Positions 44,977 to 53,823 of a DNA stretch of 64,000 nt are shown here, in pieces (positions within the stretch are counted from its first letter, which is position 1; every line of letters begins with the position of its first letter). A program made the translations under genes and the position numbers. This DNA is from an uncultured Rhodospirillales bacterium. GTDB taxonomy: Bacteria; Pseudomonadota; Alphaproteobacteria; ATCC43930; CGMCC-115725. Under the pieces are notes generated by a model. That model was not told the origin of the DNA. It searched no databases and saw nothing but the letters and a program-made list of their open reading frames with translations. The stretch lies in assembly GCA_903828515.1 (NCBI GenBank), contig CAIKMD010000003.1, positions 310,001 through 374,000 of the forward strand, written 5' to 3'.

Positions 44977-46005
44977 ATGGCCGAACGAACACCACCCAGC
45001 ACCCTTGCCGAGATGCGCGCGATCATCGGCGAATTTCCCGGACCCGACCGCGAGGCGGGCGCGGAAGCAACCGCGCATCAGGCGCAATTGACCAAGCCCG
45101 CCGGTGCGCTCGGCCGGCTCGAAGAGATCGCGATCTGGATGGCGACGTGGCAGGGCAAGCATCCGCCGACCTGCGTTCATCCGCGCACCGCCGTCTTTGC
45201 CGGCAATCACGGCGTCGCCGCGCAAGGCGTCTCGGCCTATCCCGCCGCGGTGACGGCGCAGATGGTCAAAAATTTCATCGACGGCGGCGCAGCGGTCAAT
45301 CAGCTTTGCCGCGCCGTCGATGCCGATCTGCGCGTCTATGAAATGGCGCTCGAGGAACCGACCGAGGATTTCACGCAAGGTCCCGCGATGAGCGAGGAAG
45401 AATGCGCGATGGCGATCGCCTACGGGATGATGGCGGTCGAACCCGGCATCGATCTCCTGGCGGTGGGCGAGATGGGGATCGCCAATACGACGGCCGCCGC
45501 CGCCCTCAACGCGGCGCTGTTCGGCGGCTCGGGCACGGATTGGGTCGGGCCCGGCACCGGCGTCGCCGGCCCGATGCTCAGCCACAAGATCGCGGTGGTC
45601 GACCGCGCGCTGGCGCTGCATCGCCCGCTGGCCGGCGACGGCTTCGACAAGCTGCGGCGTCTCGGCGGCCGTGAATTCGCGGCGATGGTCGGCGCGATCA
45701 TGGCGGCGCGGATGGCGCGCGTGCCGGTGCTGCTCGACGGCTATGCCGCTTGCGCGGCGGCGGCGGCGCTGCAATCGATGGCGCCGGGCGCGCTCGATCA
45801 TTGCCTGGTGGCGCATCGCTCCGCCGAACCGGGGCATCAGCGTCTCCTCGAAAAGCTCGGCATGGCGCCGCTTTTGGATTTCGGCATGCGGCTCGGTGAG
45901 GCATCGGGCGCCACGCTGGCGGTGGCGATCGTCAAGGCGGCGCTCGCCTGTCATACCGGCATGGCGACCTTCGCCGATGCCGGGGTCAGCGGGAAAAGTT
46001 CCTAG
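44977..46005 (+). CDS. cobT: Nicotinate-nucleotide--dimethylbenzimidazole phosphoribosyltransferase
   Basis: CobT makes alpha-ribazole phosphate from nicotinate mononucleotide and the lower-ligand base. The 342-residue product has LTKPAGALGRLEEIAIWMA, FAGNHGVAAQGVSAYPAAVTAQMV, VGEMGIANTTAAAAL, GPGTGVAG and HRSAEPGHQ; the last carries the catalytic-site Glu. The ATG at 44977 follows GGAGA; the open frame upstream (from 44899) gives residues unlike the family. It is divergent from cobS-cobC. No bluB for the base is in the window. Confidence 0.95.
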   Translation: MAERTPPSTLAEMRAIIGEFPGPDREAGAEATAHQAQLTKPAGALGRLEEIAIWMATWQGKHPPTCVHPRTAVFAGNHGVAAQGVSAYPAAVTAQMVKNFIDGGAAVNQLCRAVDADLRVYEMALEEPTEDFTQGPAMSEEECAMAIAYGMMAVEPGIDLLAVGEMGIANTTAAAALNAALFGGSGTDWVGPGTGVAGPMLSHKIAVVDRALALHRPLAGDGFDKLRRLGGREFAAMVGAIMAARMARVPVLLDGYAACAAAAALQSMAPGALDHCLVAHRSAEPGHQRLLEKLGMAPLLDFGMRLGEASGATLAVAIVKAALACHTGMATFADAGVSGKSS

Positions 46006-46113
46006 GGCGCGGCGTATCGCCATGGGATGGCATCGGCATCCCGTTCCGCGCTAGGCTCGCCCGACCAGATCAATCGCGACCCGATCGCGATCCGCAAGGG
46101 GAAGGAGCTGACG

Positions 46114-46632
46114 ATGACGATGCAGGACTCGGCCGTCAAAGAAGCGGTGCGCACGCCGGTGGTGAACGGGCCGCCGGCTTTCCAGGCTTTCGCCCATGTC
46201 TCCATGCCGTGCCGCGATCTCGACGAGGGCAAGCTCTTCTACGCCAAGGTGCTCGGCGGCGAGATGCATGTCGAGACGCCGACCTTCTGCTCGTTCCGCA
46301 TCTGCGGCGTCGATGTCGGGATCGGCAATGTCGGCTGCACGTTTCTCGAACCCAGCACCGAGTATCCGCATTTCGCTTTCTTCTGCGGACCCGACGAATT
46401 GGTTCAGATGAAGGAGTGGCTGGCGCGCTGCGGCGTGCCGAGTTCGAATTTCTGGACGCGCAGCGGCGTCGAGGCGCTGATGTTCTTCCGCGACCCCTCG
46501 GGCAACATGATCGAGCTGTTTTGCGAGCGCGGGTTCAAGGACGCGGACGGCTTGCCGCGCGGCCCCGCGCGCGGCCACGGCACCGCGGTCGATATCGACA
46601 AGCTGCGCTACAACACATGGAAGCTGCCCTAA
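46114..46632 (+). CDS. VOC-superfamily (glyoxalase/dioxygenase fold) protein
   Basis: The 172-residue product has two beta-alpha-beta-beta-beta modules of the vicinal-oxygen-chelate fold: FAHVSMPCRDLDEGKLFYAKVLGGEMHVE (about 28-56) and a second half with ALMFFRDPSGNMIELFCERGF. Candidate metal ligands are the His in FAHVS, a His in YPHFAFF and the Glu in MIELFC. AAGGAGCTG precedes the ATG at 46114. The reaction is not specified by sequence; family members include glyoxalases, dioxygenases and resistance proteins. Confidence 0.85.
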   Translation: MTMQDSAVKEAVRTPVVNGPPAFQAFAHVSMPCRDLDEGKLFYAKVLGGEMHVETPTFCSFRICGVDVGIGNVGCTFLEPSTEYPHFAFFCGPDELVQMKEWLARCGVPSSNFWTRSGVEALMFFRDPSGNMIELFCERGFKDADGLPRGPARGHGTAVDIDKLRYNTWKLP

Positions 46633-46658
46633 CCGGCCGCCCGACTCCTCCCGATAAC

Positions 46659-47999
46659 ATGAGCGCGTCGGGCGAAACCGAGACGCCGGCGCAAGGCACC
46701 GGCGTCTCGATCAGCCTCCGCAAGCTGGTCCTGATCCGCTGGGTCGCGGTGACCGGCCAAGCGGCGGCGGTGCTGTTCGCCTATTTCGTTTTGGGTTTCG
46801 ACCTGCCGATCAAAAGCGCGCTCGCCGTGGTGGCGACCTCGGCGGTGCTCAACCTGCTCGCCTCGCTGCCGAAAAGCGCCGGCGCGCGGTTGGGCGATCG
46901 CGAAGCCGCGATCTATATCGCCTATGACACGCTGCAACTGGGCATCCTGCTGTTCCTGACCGGCGGATTGCAGAATCCGTTCGCGATGCTGATGCTGGCG
47001 CCGGTGACGGTGTCAGCGACGATCCTGTCGCGCTCGTCGGTGATCGGATTGAGCGGCCTGACGGTAATCGCGATCAGCGTGCTGGCGGTGGCGCATCTGC
47101 CGCTGCCGTCGCGTGGCGACATGCTGATCGAGCCCGATCCGGTCTACGTGCTCGGCATCTGGACGGCGCTGGTGTGTTCGACGTTGTTCATTTCGGGTTA
47201 CGCCTGGTCGGTGGTACGCGAGGCGCGGCGCATGCGCGATGCCTATGCGGCGACGCAATTGGCGCTGGCGCGCGAACAACGCATCTCGGCGGTCGGGAGT
47301 CTTGCCGCCGCCGCCGCCCATCAACTCGGATCGCCGCTCGCCACCATCGCGGTGGTGGCGAAGGAACTGGTGCGCGACCTGCCGAAGGGGTCGGCCTATA
47401 CGGCGGATGCCGAATTGCTGCTGTCGCAAAGCGAACGCTGCCGCACGATCCTGGCTGATCTGTCGCAACAGCGCGACGCCGGCCAGGCCTCGCCTTACGC
47501 GCAATTGCCGTTTTCGGTGCTGGTCGAGGCCGCCGGCGAGCCCCATCTCGTACCCGAGATCGTCATGCAGTACGAGATCGGCCCCGGCCGCGACGTCCAA
47601 GGCGAGGCGATCGAGGAGCCGCTGGTGTCGCGCAGCCCCGAAATCATGCACGGGCTGGGCAATCTGATCCAGAATGCGATCCAGTTCGCGCGCAACGACG
47701 TGACCGTGACCACGAGCTGGAACGAGGATACGATCGCGGTCGATATCGCCGATGACGGGCCCGGCTTTTCCAACACGGTGCTGGCCCGGATCGGCGAACC
47801 TTACATTTCCGGTCGCGCGACGCTGGGACAACATATGGGGCTGGGCATCTTTATCGCGCAGAGCCTGTTGGAACGGACCGGCGGCCGGCTTACCTTCGCC
47901 AACGCGGCGGATGGCGGCGGACATGTCGTGATCGAATGGCGGCGCAACGGGCTCATCTCGATGGAGCCGGCGGTGCCGATGCGGGAGGCTGGGGAATGA
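46659..47999 (+). CDS. regB: Redox-sensing histidine kinase RegB/PrrB
   Basis: RegB controls photosynthesis, respiration and carbon/nitrogen genes in response to redox state. The 446-residue product has six membrane segments (about 25-185), the quinone-sensing GGLQNPF loop (102-108) and the redox-active Cys261 in SERCRTILADLSQ, all RegB hallmarks. The phospho-acceptor is His221 in AAAAHQLGSPLATI, followed by an ATPase domain with NLIQNAIQFA and DDGPGF. The usual HELGTPL is HQLGSPL here. An ATG 14 codons upstream is an alternative start. regA overlaps its stop. Confidence 0.93.
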   Translation: MSASGETETPAQGTGVSISLRKLVLIRWVAVTGQAAAVLFAYFVLGFDLPIKSALAVVATSAVLNLLASLPKSAGARLGDREAAIYIAYDTLQLGILLFLTGGLQNPFAMLMLAPVTVSATILSRSSVIGLSGLTVIAISVLAVAHLPLPSRGDMLIEPDPVYVLGIWTALVCSTLFISGYAWSVVREARRMRDAYAATQLALAREQRISAVGSLAAAAAHQLGSPLATIAVVAKELVRDLPKGSAYTADAELLLSQSERCRTILADLSQQRDAGQASPYAQLPFSVLVEAAGEPHLVPEIVMQYEIGPGRDVQGEAIEEPLVSRSPEIMHGLGNLIQNAIQFARNDVTVTTSWNEDTIAVDIADDGPGFSNTVLARIGEPYISGRATLGQHMGLGIFIAQSLLERTGGRLTFANAADGGGHVVIEWRRNGLISMEPAVPMREAGE

Positions 48000-48589
48000 G
48001 CGACGACGGTAATCCACCGCAAGACGGCGCGGCACCGGGCCTGATCGCCGGCCAGCCCGAGAACGAACGCACCCTGCTGATCGTCGACGACGACGAACCG
48101 TTGTGCCAGCGCCTGGCCCGCGCGATGGAACGGCGCGGCTTCATCGTGCGGACCGCCGACAGCGTCGCCTCGGGGGTTGCCGCGGCGGCGGAAGCGCCGG
48201 CTTTCGCCGTGGTCGATCTTCGCCTCGGCGACGGCAGCGGCCTCGATGTGGTTAAGACTTTGCGAAAGACCAGGCCGAGCGCACGCATCGTCATGCTGAC
48301 CGGCTACGGCAATATCGCGACCGCCGTCGCGGCGGTGAAGGCCGGTGCGGTCGATTATCTGCCGAAGCCGGTCGATGCCGATGCGGTCGAACGCGCCCTG
48401 CTCGCATCGGATGCTGCCGGTCTGCCGCCGCCGCCGGAAGACCCGATGTCGGCCGACCGGGTGCGTTGGGAGCATATTCAGCGCGTGTTCGAGCAATGCG
48501 ACCGCAACGTTTCGGAAACCGCGCGGCGGCTCAAGATGCATCGCCGCACCCTGCAGCGCATTCTCGGCAAGCACGCGCCGCGCAACTGA
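47996..48589 (+). CDS. regA: Redox response regulator RegA/PrrA (ActR)
   Basis: The 197-residue product has a receiver domain (LLIVDDDEPLCQRLARAMERRGF, phospho-accepting Asp74 in VVDLRLGDGSGLDVV, Thr102, Lys124 in YLPKPVDADAV). A proline linker leads to the Fis-type helix-turn-helix VRWEHIQRVFEQCDRNVSETARRLKMHRRTLQRIL, highly characteristic of RegA. The ATG overlaps the regB stop (ATGA). An open frame 20 codons upstream lies within regB and is not used. Confidence 0.96.
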   Translation: MSDDGNPPQDGAAPGLIAGQPENERTLLIVDDDEPLCQRLARAMERRGFIVRTADSVASGVAAAAEAPAFAVVDLRLGDGSGLDVVKTLRKTRPSARIVMLTGYGNIATAVAAVKAGAVDYLPKPVDADAVERALLASDAAGLPPPPEDPMSADRVRWEHIQRVFEQCDRNVSETARRLKMHRRTLQRILGKHAPRN

Positions 48590-48723
48590 CGTGGTTAACG
48601 CGGCGTGAACCGCGACATCGCGTCGCCCTTCCATACCCCTCGCGTTTAACGGTCCGTAAAGCGCGCCGGTCTAGGGTTTGCGCTGGATTTGGCCCTCCAT
48701 GAACCCGGGCCGTGAACGGCAGA

Positions 48724-49989
48724 ATGGCACAAGTCGCAAACGCAAAGACGTCGAACGCGGAGCATTTGCTCCACGATTTCACCGAACGCCTCGAAAAACA
48801 TCCTTTCGGGTGGCGTGGGGTCGTGCTCAATCTGTCGCGGCTTCGCCCGGACAATCGCCGCGCCCAGCAGATCCGCATCGCCGCCAGCACCTTCGAATCC
48901 CTGGTCCAGCATTTCGAGGGCCAGATCTTCCTGCTGCAGCAGGGCGATATCGTCTTCATCTGCAAGGACGCCGATGTCGGCGCGGTCGATAACGCGGTCA
49001 ACAAAATCCGCTATCTGTTCAGCGACGATCCGCTCACCGCGCAACTCGACGACATTCAGGCCGACGGCTTTTCGAGCTGGTACGATCTCGCGCGCGAATA
49101 CGTCAAATTCTCCGGCTTCGTCCAGGACATCTACAAGGAAGAGCAACGCCGCCAGAAACGCCTCACGGCGATCGCCGGCGACGCGGTCAAGAGCGAGCGC
49201 CAGCCGATGGATCCCCAGGCGCTGGGCGAACTGATCAACGTCATTTCGCGCGCCGACCTCAGCAACGTGTTGCGCCGCCAGGCGATCTGCGGCATCCAGC
49301 CCGGCACCGACCCGAAGCCGATCTTTCGCGAAATTTACGTCTCGATCCCCGATCTGCGCGACACGGTGATGCCGAAACGCGACATCGCGTCGGATCGCTG
49401 GCTGTTTCAGTATCTGACCCAGACGCTCGACAAGCGCGTCCTGTCGCAACTGAAGCGCAACGAGGACAGCGCGCTCACCCATTCCTACAGCATCAATCTC
49501 AACGTCTCGACGCTGCTGTCGCCCGAATTCCAGTCTTTCGACCAGAGCCTGCGCGCCGGTTCGCGCGGCAGCATCGTGATCGAACTCGAGAAGGTCGACA
49601 TCTTCAACGACATCGGCGCCTATATCTTCGCGCGTGATTACGTGCGCGAGCGCGGCTATCGCATCTGCCTCGACGGCGTCACCGCGCTGACCCTGCCGTT
49701 CATCGATCGCGAGCGCCTCGGCCTCGATCTCGTCAAGATGTTCTGGAGTCCCGAACTCGGCGACACCGCGCGGGTGGATCGCAATGCCGAGGTTCGCGCC
49801 GCGTTCGAGCGTGTCGGCAAGTCGCGCATCATCCTCGCGCGCTGCGACGGCCCGGAAGCGGTCGGCTTCGGGCACGAATGCGGCCTGCGCCTGTTCCAGG
49901 GTCGGCATATCGATCGCTTGTTAACCGCGTCGGGCAACGGCGCGATGAAGGGACGATTGGCGGCCCCGGCGAAAGCCGCGGCTGGTTAG
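48724..49989 (+). CDS. Degenerate EAL-domain-like protein
   Basis: The 421-residue soluble protein ends in a C-terminal region shaped like an EAL domain (SINLNVSTLLSPEFQSF, SIVIELEKVDIFNDIG, GYRICLDGVTALTLPFI, LGLDLVKMFWS, GLRLFQGRHIDRLL). The catalytic signatures are altered: no EAL tripeptide, and the DDFG-type metal loop reads LDGVTA. The N-terminal half (about 1-150) has no domain I recognise. It is probably a non-catalytic c-di-GMP sensor or scaffold. The start is placed at the ATG 48724; a GTG 4 codons upstream is possible. Confidence 0.75.
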   Translation: MAQVANAKTSNAEHLLHDFTERLEKHPFGWRGVVLNLSRLRPDNRRAQQIRIAASTFESLVQHFEGQIFLLQQGDIVFICKDADVGAVDNAVNKIRYLFSDDPLTAQLDDIQADGFSSWYDLAREYVKFSGFVQDIYKEEQRRQKRLTAIAGDAVKSERQPMDPQALGELINVISRADLSNVLRRQAICGIQPGTDPKPIFREIYVSIPDLRDTVMPKRDIASDRWLFQYLTQTLDKRVLSQLKRNEDSALTHSYSINLNVSTLLSPEFQSFDQSLRAGSRGSIVIELEKVDIFNDIGAYIFARDYVRERGYRICLDGVTALTLPFIDRERLGLDLVKMFWSPELGDTARVDRNAEVRAAFERVGKSRIILARCDGPEAVGFGHECGLRLFQGRHIDRLLTASGNGAMKGRLAAPAKAAAG

Positions 49990-50046
49990 CCCGGAAACAA
50001 ATCGTTTTTTCTTGCCAGTCCAACGCGACTGCCATAAGACGAAGCG

Positions 50047-51504
50047 ATGGCCGAGGCCGATCTCATTCCGCTAATCGAACAACTCAAATCCGTTCACGTC
50101 ATGTGCGTGGGCGATCTGATGCTCGATCATTACATTTACGGCCGGGTCGAACGCATTTCGCCCGAGGCGCCGGTTCCCGTTATCCATATCGAACGCGAAG
50201 AACGCACGTTGGGCGGCGCTGGCAACGTGCTGCGCAATTTGCATGCACTCGGCGTCGAGACCTGTTTCGTGTCGGTGACCGGTTCGGATGCCGGCGGCCG
50301 CGAAGTGTCGCGCATGGTGGCGTCGCTCGGCGGCGCCGAGGCTCATGTGCTGGCCGAACTCGGACGCGTCACCACGCTGAAGACCCGCTACGTCGCGGGC
50401 ACGCAACAATTGCTGCGCGCCGATCATGAAAACGTCGTGCCGCTGCCGGCCGAGCTGCGCAGCGACCTCATCAAGATCGTCACCGACGCGCTGAGCCTGC
50501 ACAAGGTCATCATCCTGTCGGATTACGCCAAGGGCGTGCTCGGCAACGGCATCGCCGCCGAACTGATCGCGGCGGCCAAGCGCGCCGGCAGCATCGTGGT
50601 GGTCGACCCCAAGGGCAACGATTACAGCATCTATCGCGGCGCCGACGTCCTGAAGCCCAATCGCCCTGAACTCGCTATCGCCACCCAGTCGCCGGTGCGC
50701 ACCGACGACGAGGTGATCGCGGCGGCGCGCGGCTTGATGGCGGCGCACGACATCGGCTCCATTCTCGTCTCCTGCGGCAAGGACGGCATGCTGCTGGTCG
50801 AGGGCAACGGCAATACGCTCAAGCTCGCGGCCGAGGCGCGCGAAGTATTCGACGTCTCGGGTGCCGGCGACACCGTTGTCTCGGTGCTGGCGGCGGCGCT
50901 CGGCGCCGGCGCCAGTCTTCAGGACGCGGCGCGGGTCGCCAATGTCGCGGCCGGCATCGTCGTCGCCAAAGTCGGCACCGCGGTGGTCGAGCCGTCCGAG
51001 ATCGAAGGCGCGTTGCTCGATCACGACGCGACCGCGCAACGCAAGGCATTGCCGCTGTCGCTCGCGCTCGATCGGGTCGCGCGCTGGCGTCGCACCGGCC
51101 TGAAGGTCGGTTTCACCAATGGCTGTTTCGACCTGCTTCATCCCGGTCATGTCGGGTTGCTGAGCCAGGCCCGGGCGGCGTGCGACCGGCTGGTGGTCGG
51201 GATCAATTCCGACGCCTCGGTGGTGCGCCTCAAAGGTCCCGGCCGCCCGGTGCAAAATCAGGACGCGCGCGGCGCGGTTCTGGGTTCGCTCGCCTCGGTC
51301 GATCTGGTCGTCGTATTCGATGAAGAGACGCCGATCGAACTGATCAAAGCGATCCGGCCCGACCTGCTGGTCAAAGGCGCGGATTATCGGATCGACCAGG
51401 TGGTCGGCGCCGACATCGTCCAGGGTTACGGCGGCAAGGTCGTGCTTGCCGAGCTTTTGCCCGGACACAGCACGACCGCGACCATCGCGCGCGCCGCGCG
51501 CTGA
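50047..51504 (+). CDS. hldE: Bifunctional heptose-7-phosphate kinase/heptose-1-phosphate adenylyltransferase
   Basis: HldE makes ADP-heptose for the LPS inner core. The 485-residue product has an N-terminal PfkB kinase (VMCVGDLMLDHYIYGRVERISPEAPVPV, GGAGNVLRN, and the catalytic DVSGAGDTVVSVLAAALG). Its C-terminal nucleotidyltransferase has VGFTNGCFDLLHPGHVGLLSQA (about 356), NSDASVVRLKGPGRPV and a final GHSTTATIAR. Both activities are in one chain, as in E. coli. The 3' end falls within a 26-base tandem repeat. Confidence 0.96.
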   Translation: MAEADLIPLIEQLKSVHVMCVGDLMLDHYIYGRVERISPEAPVPVIHIEREERTLGGAGNVLRNLHALGVETCFVSVTGSDAGGREVSRMVASLGGAEAHVLAELGRVTTLKTRYVAGTQQLLRADHENVVPLPAELRSDLIKIVTDALSLHKVIILSDYAKGVLGNGIAAELIAAAKRAGSIVVVDPKGNDYSIYRGADVLKPNRPELAIATQSPVRTDDEVIAAARGLMAAHDIGSILVSCGKDGMLLVEGNGNTLKLAAEAREVFDVSGAGDTVVSVLAAALGAGASLQDAARVANVAAGIVVAKVGTAVVEPSEIEGALLDHDATAQRKALPLSLALDRVARWRRTGLKVGFTNGCFDLLHPGHVGLLSQARAACDRLVVGINSDASVVRLKGPGRPVQNQDARGAVLGSLASVDLVVVFDEETPIELIKAIRPDLLVKGADYRIDQVVGADIVQGYGGKVVLAELLPGHSTTATIARAAR

Positions 51505-51560
51505 ACTTAAACCCGCGCGCCGCGCGCTAAACTTAAACCCGCGCGCCGCGCGCTAGAACC
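51489..51560. repeat. 26-base tandem repeat, about 2.7 copies, over two convergent gene ends
   Basis: The unit GCGCGCCGCGCGCT plus 12 bases (GAACTTAAACCC or AAACTTAAACCC) occurs at 51489-51514 and 51515-51540 with one mismatch; a partial third copy runs from 51541. The first copy encodes the last hldE residues and its TGA; the third contains the stop of the convergent mmcB gene (51553-51555). Slippage-type duplication at the 3' junction is likely. Confidence 0.9.
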
Positions 51561-52005
51561 CCGCTTCCAGATCGAACGCGCCCGGATCGTTGATCCGGTA
51601 TAACCGTGCCGCCGCGAGGCGCGCGAAGCGTAGCGTTACCGCGCGCCGCCGCGCGGGCACGAGTTTGTGATCCTGTGGTTCGCGCAGGAAAGCCGCGCCG
51701 AACCCGTCGGCGCGAATGAGGCCGCATTCCAAAGGAATGAGTTCGAGGGGAAAAGCTTCGGGCACCGCGAAATAGAGCTTGTCGCACCACGCGCGATATT
51801 CCGGCCATTTGCGGTCGGCGCGGAAATCAGCTACCGACGATTTGACCTCGACGATCACCAGCGCGCCGTCGGGGCCGAGCGCCATGAGATCGGCGCGCCT
51901 GCCGTCGGCGAGCGGTACCTCGACGAGGGAGGCGAAGCCGAGCTGGGCCAGCGCGCGGGCGACGCCGCGCGCAAGCGCTTTCGGAATATCGCGGGCATCA
52001 GACAT
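51553..52005 (-). CDS. mmcB: MmcB-family DNA repair protein
   Basis: MmcB is an alphaproteobacterial protein linked to damage repair and mutagenesis in Caulobacter. The 150-residue product has a PD-(D/E)XK nuclease-like core: RRADLMALGPDGALVIVEVKSS, then ADFRADRKWPEYRAWCDKLYFAV. The Asp and Glu-x-Lys are where the active site is expected. The ATG at 52005 is in the palindrome CATG shared with the divergent ABC gene. The open frame beyond the ATG is antisense to that gene and is not used. Confidence 0.87.
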   Translation of the reverse strand: MSDARDIPKALARGVARALAQLGFASLVEVPLADGRRADLMALGPDGALVIVEVKSSVADFRADRKWPEYRAWCDKLYFAVPEAFPLELIPLECGLIRADGFGAAFLREPQDHKLVPARRRAVTLRFARLAAARLYRINDPGAFDLEAGF

Positions 52006-53782
52006 GACGATCGAACCGGACAAGGACGGCGCGGCGCAGATGGCGAACGCCGAGGATACCAGGCGCTGGGCATTTTTGCGCGACGCGTGGCGCCTCGCCA
52101 AGCCCTATTGGTCGTCCGAGGATAAACGCTGGGCCTGGGGTCTTCTCGCGGCAGTGATCGGGCTCAATCTCGGTTCGGTCTTCATCAACGTGCGACTCAA
52201 TATCTGGCGCAACGCTTTCTACAACACGCTGCAGGATCTCGACGAGCATGGGTTCTGGGAGCAGCTCGCCGTCTTCACCGGCCTCGCGGCGGCCTTCATC
52301 GTCATCGTCGTCTACCAGACCTATCTGCAGCAGATGCTGCAGATCCGCTGGCGGCGCTGGCTGACGCGGCGCTATCTCGGCGAATGGCTCGGCGACAAGG
52401 CCTATTACCGGCTGCAGCTCGAAGGTAATCCGGCCGACAATCCGGATCAGCGCATCGCCGACGATCTCAATCGCTTCACCGATGCGAGCCTTAGCCTTAC
52501 TCTCGGCCTGCTCAACGCGGTCGTGACGCTGTTTTCGTTTCTCAGCATCCTCTGGGTTCTGTCGGGCCCGCTGACCATTCCACTCGGCAGTCTCGGCTCG
52601 TTCGAGTTGCCCGGTTACATGCTGTGGTTCGCGCTGGTCTATGCGATCGGCGGCACTTGGCTCACGTTCAAGATCGGCCGGCCTTTGGTCGGATTGAATT
52701 TCCGTCAGCAGCGCTTTGAAGCCGATTTTCGTTTTGCCCTGGTGCGTCTGCGCGAGAACACCGAGGCCGTCGCGCTCTATAGCGGCGAGGAGCGCGAGCT
52801 GGCCGAGTTCCGCACGCTCTTCGTCAACGTGGTCGATAATTTCTGGAAGATCATGCGACGGATCAAGGCGCTCGGCTGGTGGACCAGTTTCTACAATCAG
52901 TTCGCGGTGATCTTTCCCTATATCGTCGCGGCGCCGCGCTTCTTCGCCAAGGAAATGCAATTGGGCGGGCTGATGCAGACCGCCGACGCATTCGGCACGG
53001 TGCAAGGCTCGCTGTCGTTCATCATCGGCGCCTATACCGACATCGCCACCTGGCAGGCGGTGGTGCAGCGCCTCGCCGGATTCGACGCGCGGGTGCGCGC
53101 CGTCGCGGCCGAAGCGCTGGCGCCGCAGCCGATCGTGATCGCGCGCGAAGGCAGCGGCCTGGCGGTGACCGGGCTCGATCTCGATTTGCCGCAGGGCGCG
53201 CCGCTCCTGCATCAGGTCGGACTCACCGTCGAGCCGGGTCAATCGGTGCTGATCACCGGTCCGACCGGCAGCGGCAAGAGCACGCTGCTCCGGGCGATGT
53301 CGGGGATCTGGCCCTATGGTAAGGGCGCCGTCCGCCTGGCGCTCGGCAAGCTCCTGTTCCTGCCGCAGAAACCTTACATGCCGCTCGGCTCGTTGCGCGA
53401 TGCCGTCGCCTATCCCGGCGCGTCGGACGCGTTTCCGGACAGCAAGATTCAGGCGGCGATGGCGAGCGTCGGGCTCGATGCTTTCGCCGGGCGGCTCGAT
53501 GAGACCGACAATTGGGCGCAACGCCTGTCGCTGGGCGAGCAGCAGCGCCTGTCCTTTGCGCGGGTTCTGCTCAGCGAGCCCGATCTGGTCTTTCTCGACG
53601 AGGCGACCTCGGCGCTCGACGAGCCGAGCGAGGCGCGGTTCTATCAGATGCTGCGCGCCGCCTTGTGGCATCCGACCATCGTCTCGGTCGGCCATCGCGG
53701 CACCCTCGCGGCGTTCCACGATCGTGGCGTCGATATCGCGGCCTTCCGCGCGGGACCCCCGAGCAAGACCGCATCAACTTGA
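52004..53782 (+). CDS. Fused ABC transporter permease/ATPase (YddA/BacA-related type)
   Basis: The 592-residue half-transporter has a membrane domain of about six helices (45-330) with RWRRWLTRRYLGEWLGDKAYYRLQL and NPDQRIADDLNRFTD, blocks shared with the SbmA/BacA and YddA group. Its ATPase has Walker A GPTGSGKST, signature LSLGEQQRLSFARVL and Walker B LVFLDEATSALDE. Relatives carry peptides, cobalamin or long-chain lipids; the cargo here is unknown. The ATG at 52004 overlaps the mmcB ATG; an in-frame ATG at 52040 is a plausible alternative that would remove this overlap. Confidence 0.85.
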   Translation: MTIEPDKDGAAQMANAEDTRRWAFLRDAWRLAKPYWSSEDKRWAWGLLAAVIGLNLGSVFINVRLNIWRNAFYNTLQDLDEHGFWEQLAVFTGLAAAFIVIVVYQTYLQQMLQIRWRRWLTRRYLGEWLGDKAYYRLQLEGNPADNPDQRIADDLNRFTDASLSLTLGLLNAVVTLFSFLSILWVLSGPLTIPLGSLGSFELPGYMLWFALVYAIGGTWLTFKIGRPLVGLNFRQQRFEADFRFALVRLRENTEAVALYSGEERELAEFRTLFVNVVDNFWKIMRRIKALGWWTSFYNQFAVIFPYIVAAPRFFAKEMQLGGLMQTADAFGTVQGSLSFIIGAYTDIATWQAVVQRLAGFDARVRAVAAEALAPQPIVIAREGSGLAVTGLDLDLPQGAPLLHQVGLTVEPGQSVLITGPTGSGKSTLLRAMSGIWPYGKGAVRLALGKLLFLPQKPYMPLGSLRDAVAYPGASDAFPDSKIQAAMASVGLDAFAGRLDETDNWAQRLSLGEQQRLSFARVLLSEPDLVFLDEATSALDEPSEARFYQMLRAALWHPTIVSVGHRGTLAAFHDRGVDIAAFRAGPPSKTAST

Positions 53783-53823
53783 TGCGATCTTGCTCTGATT
53801 CTTGAACCTGTTACAAAGCCCTC

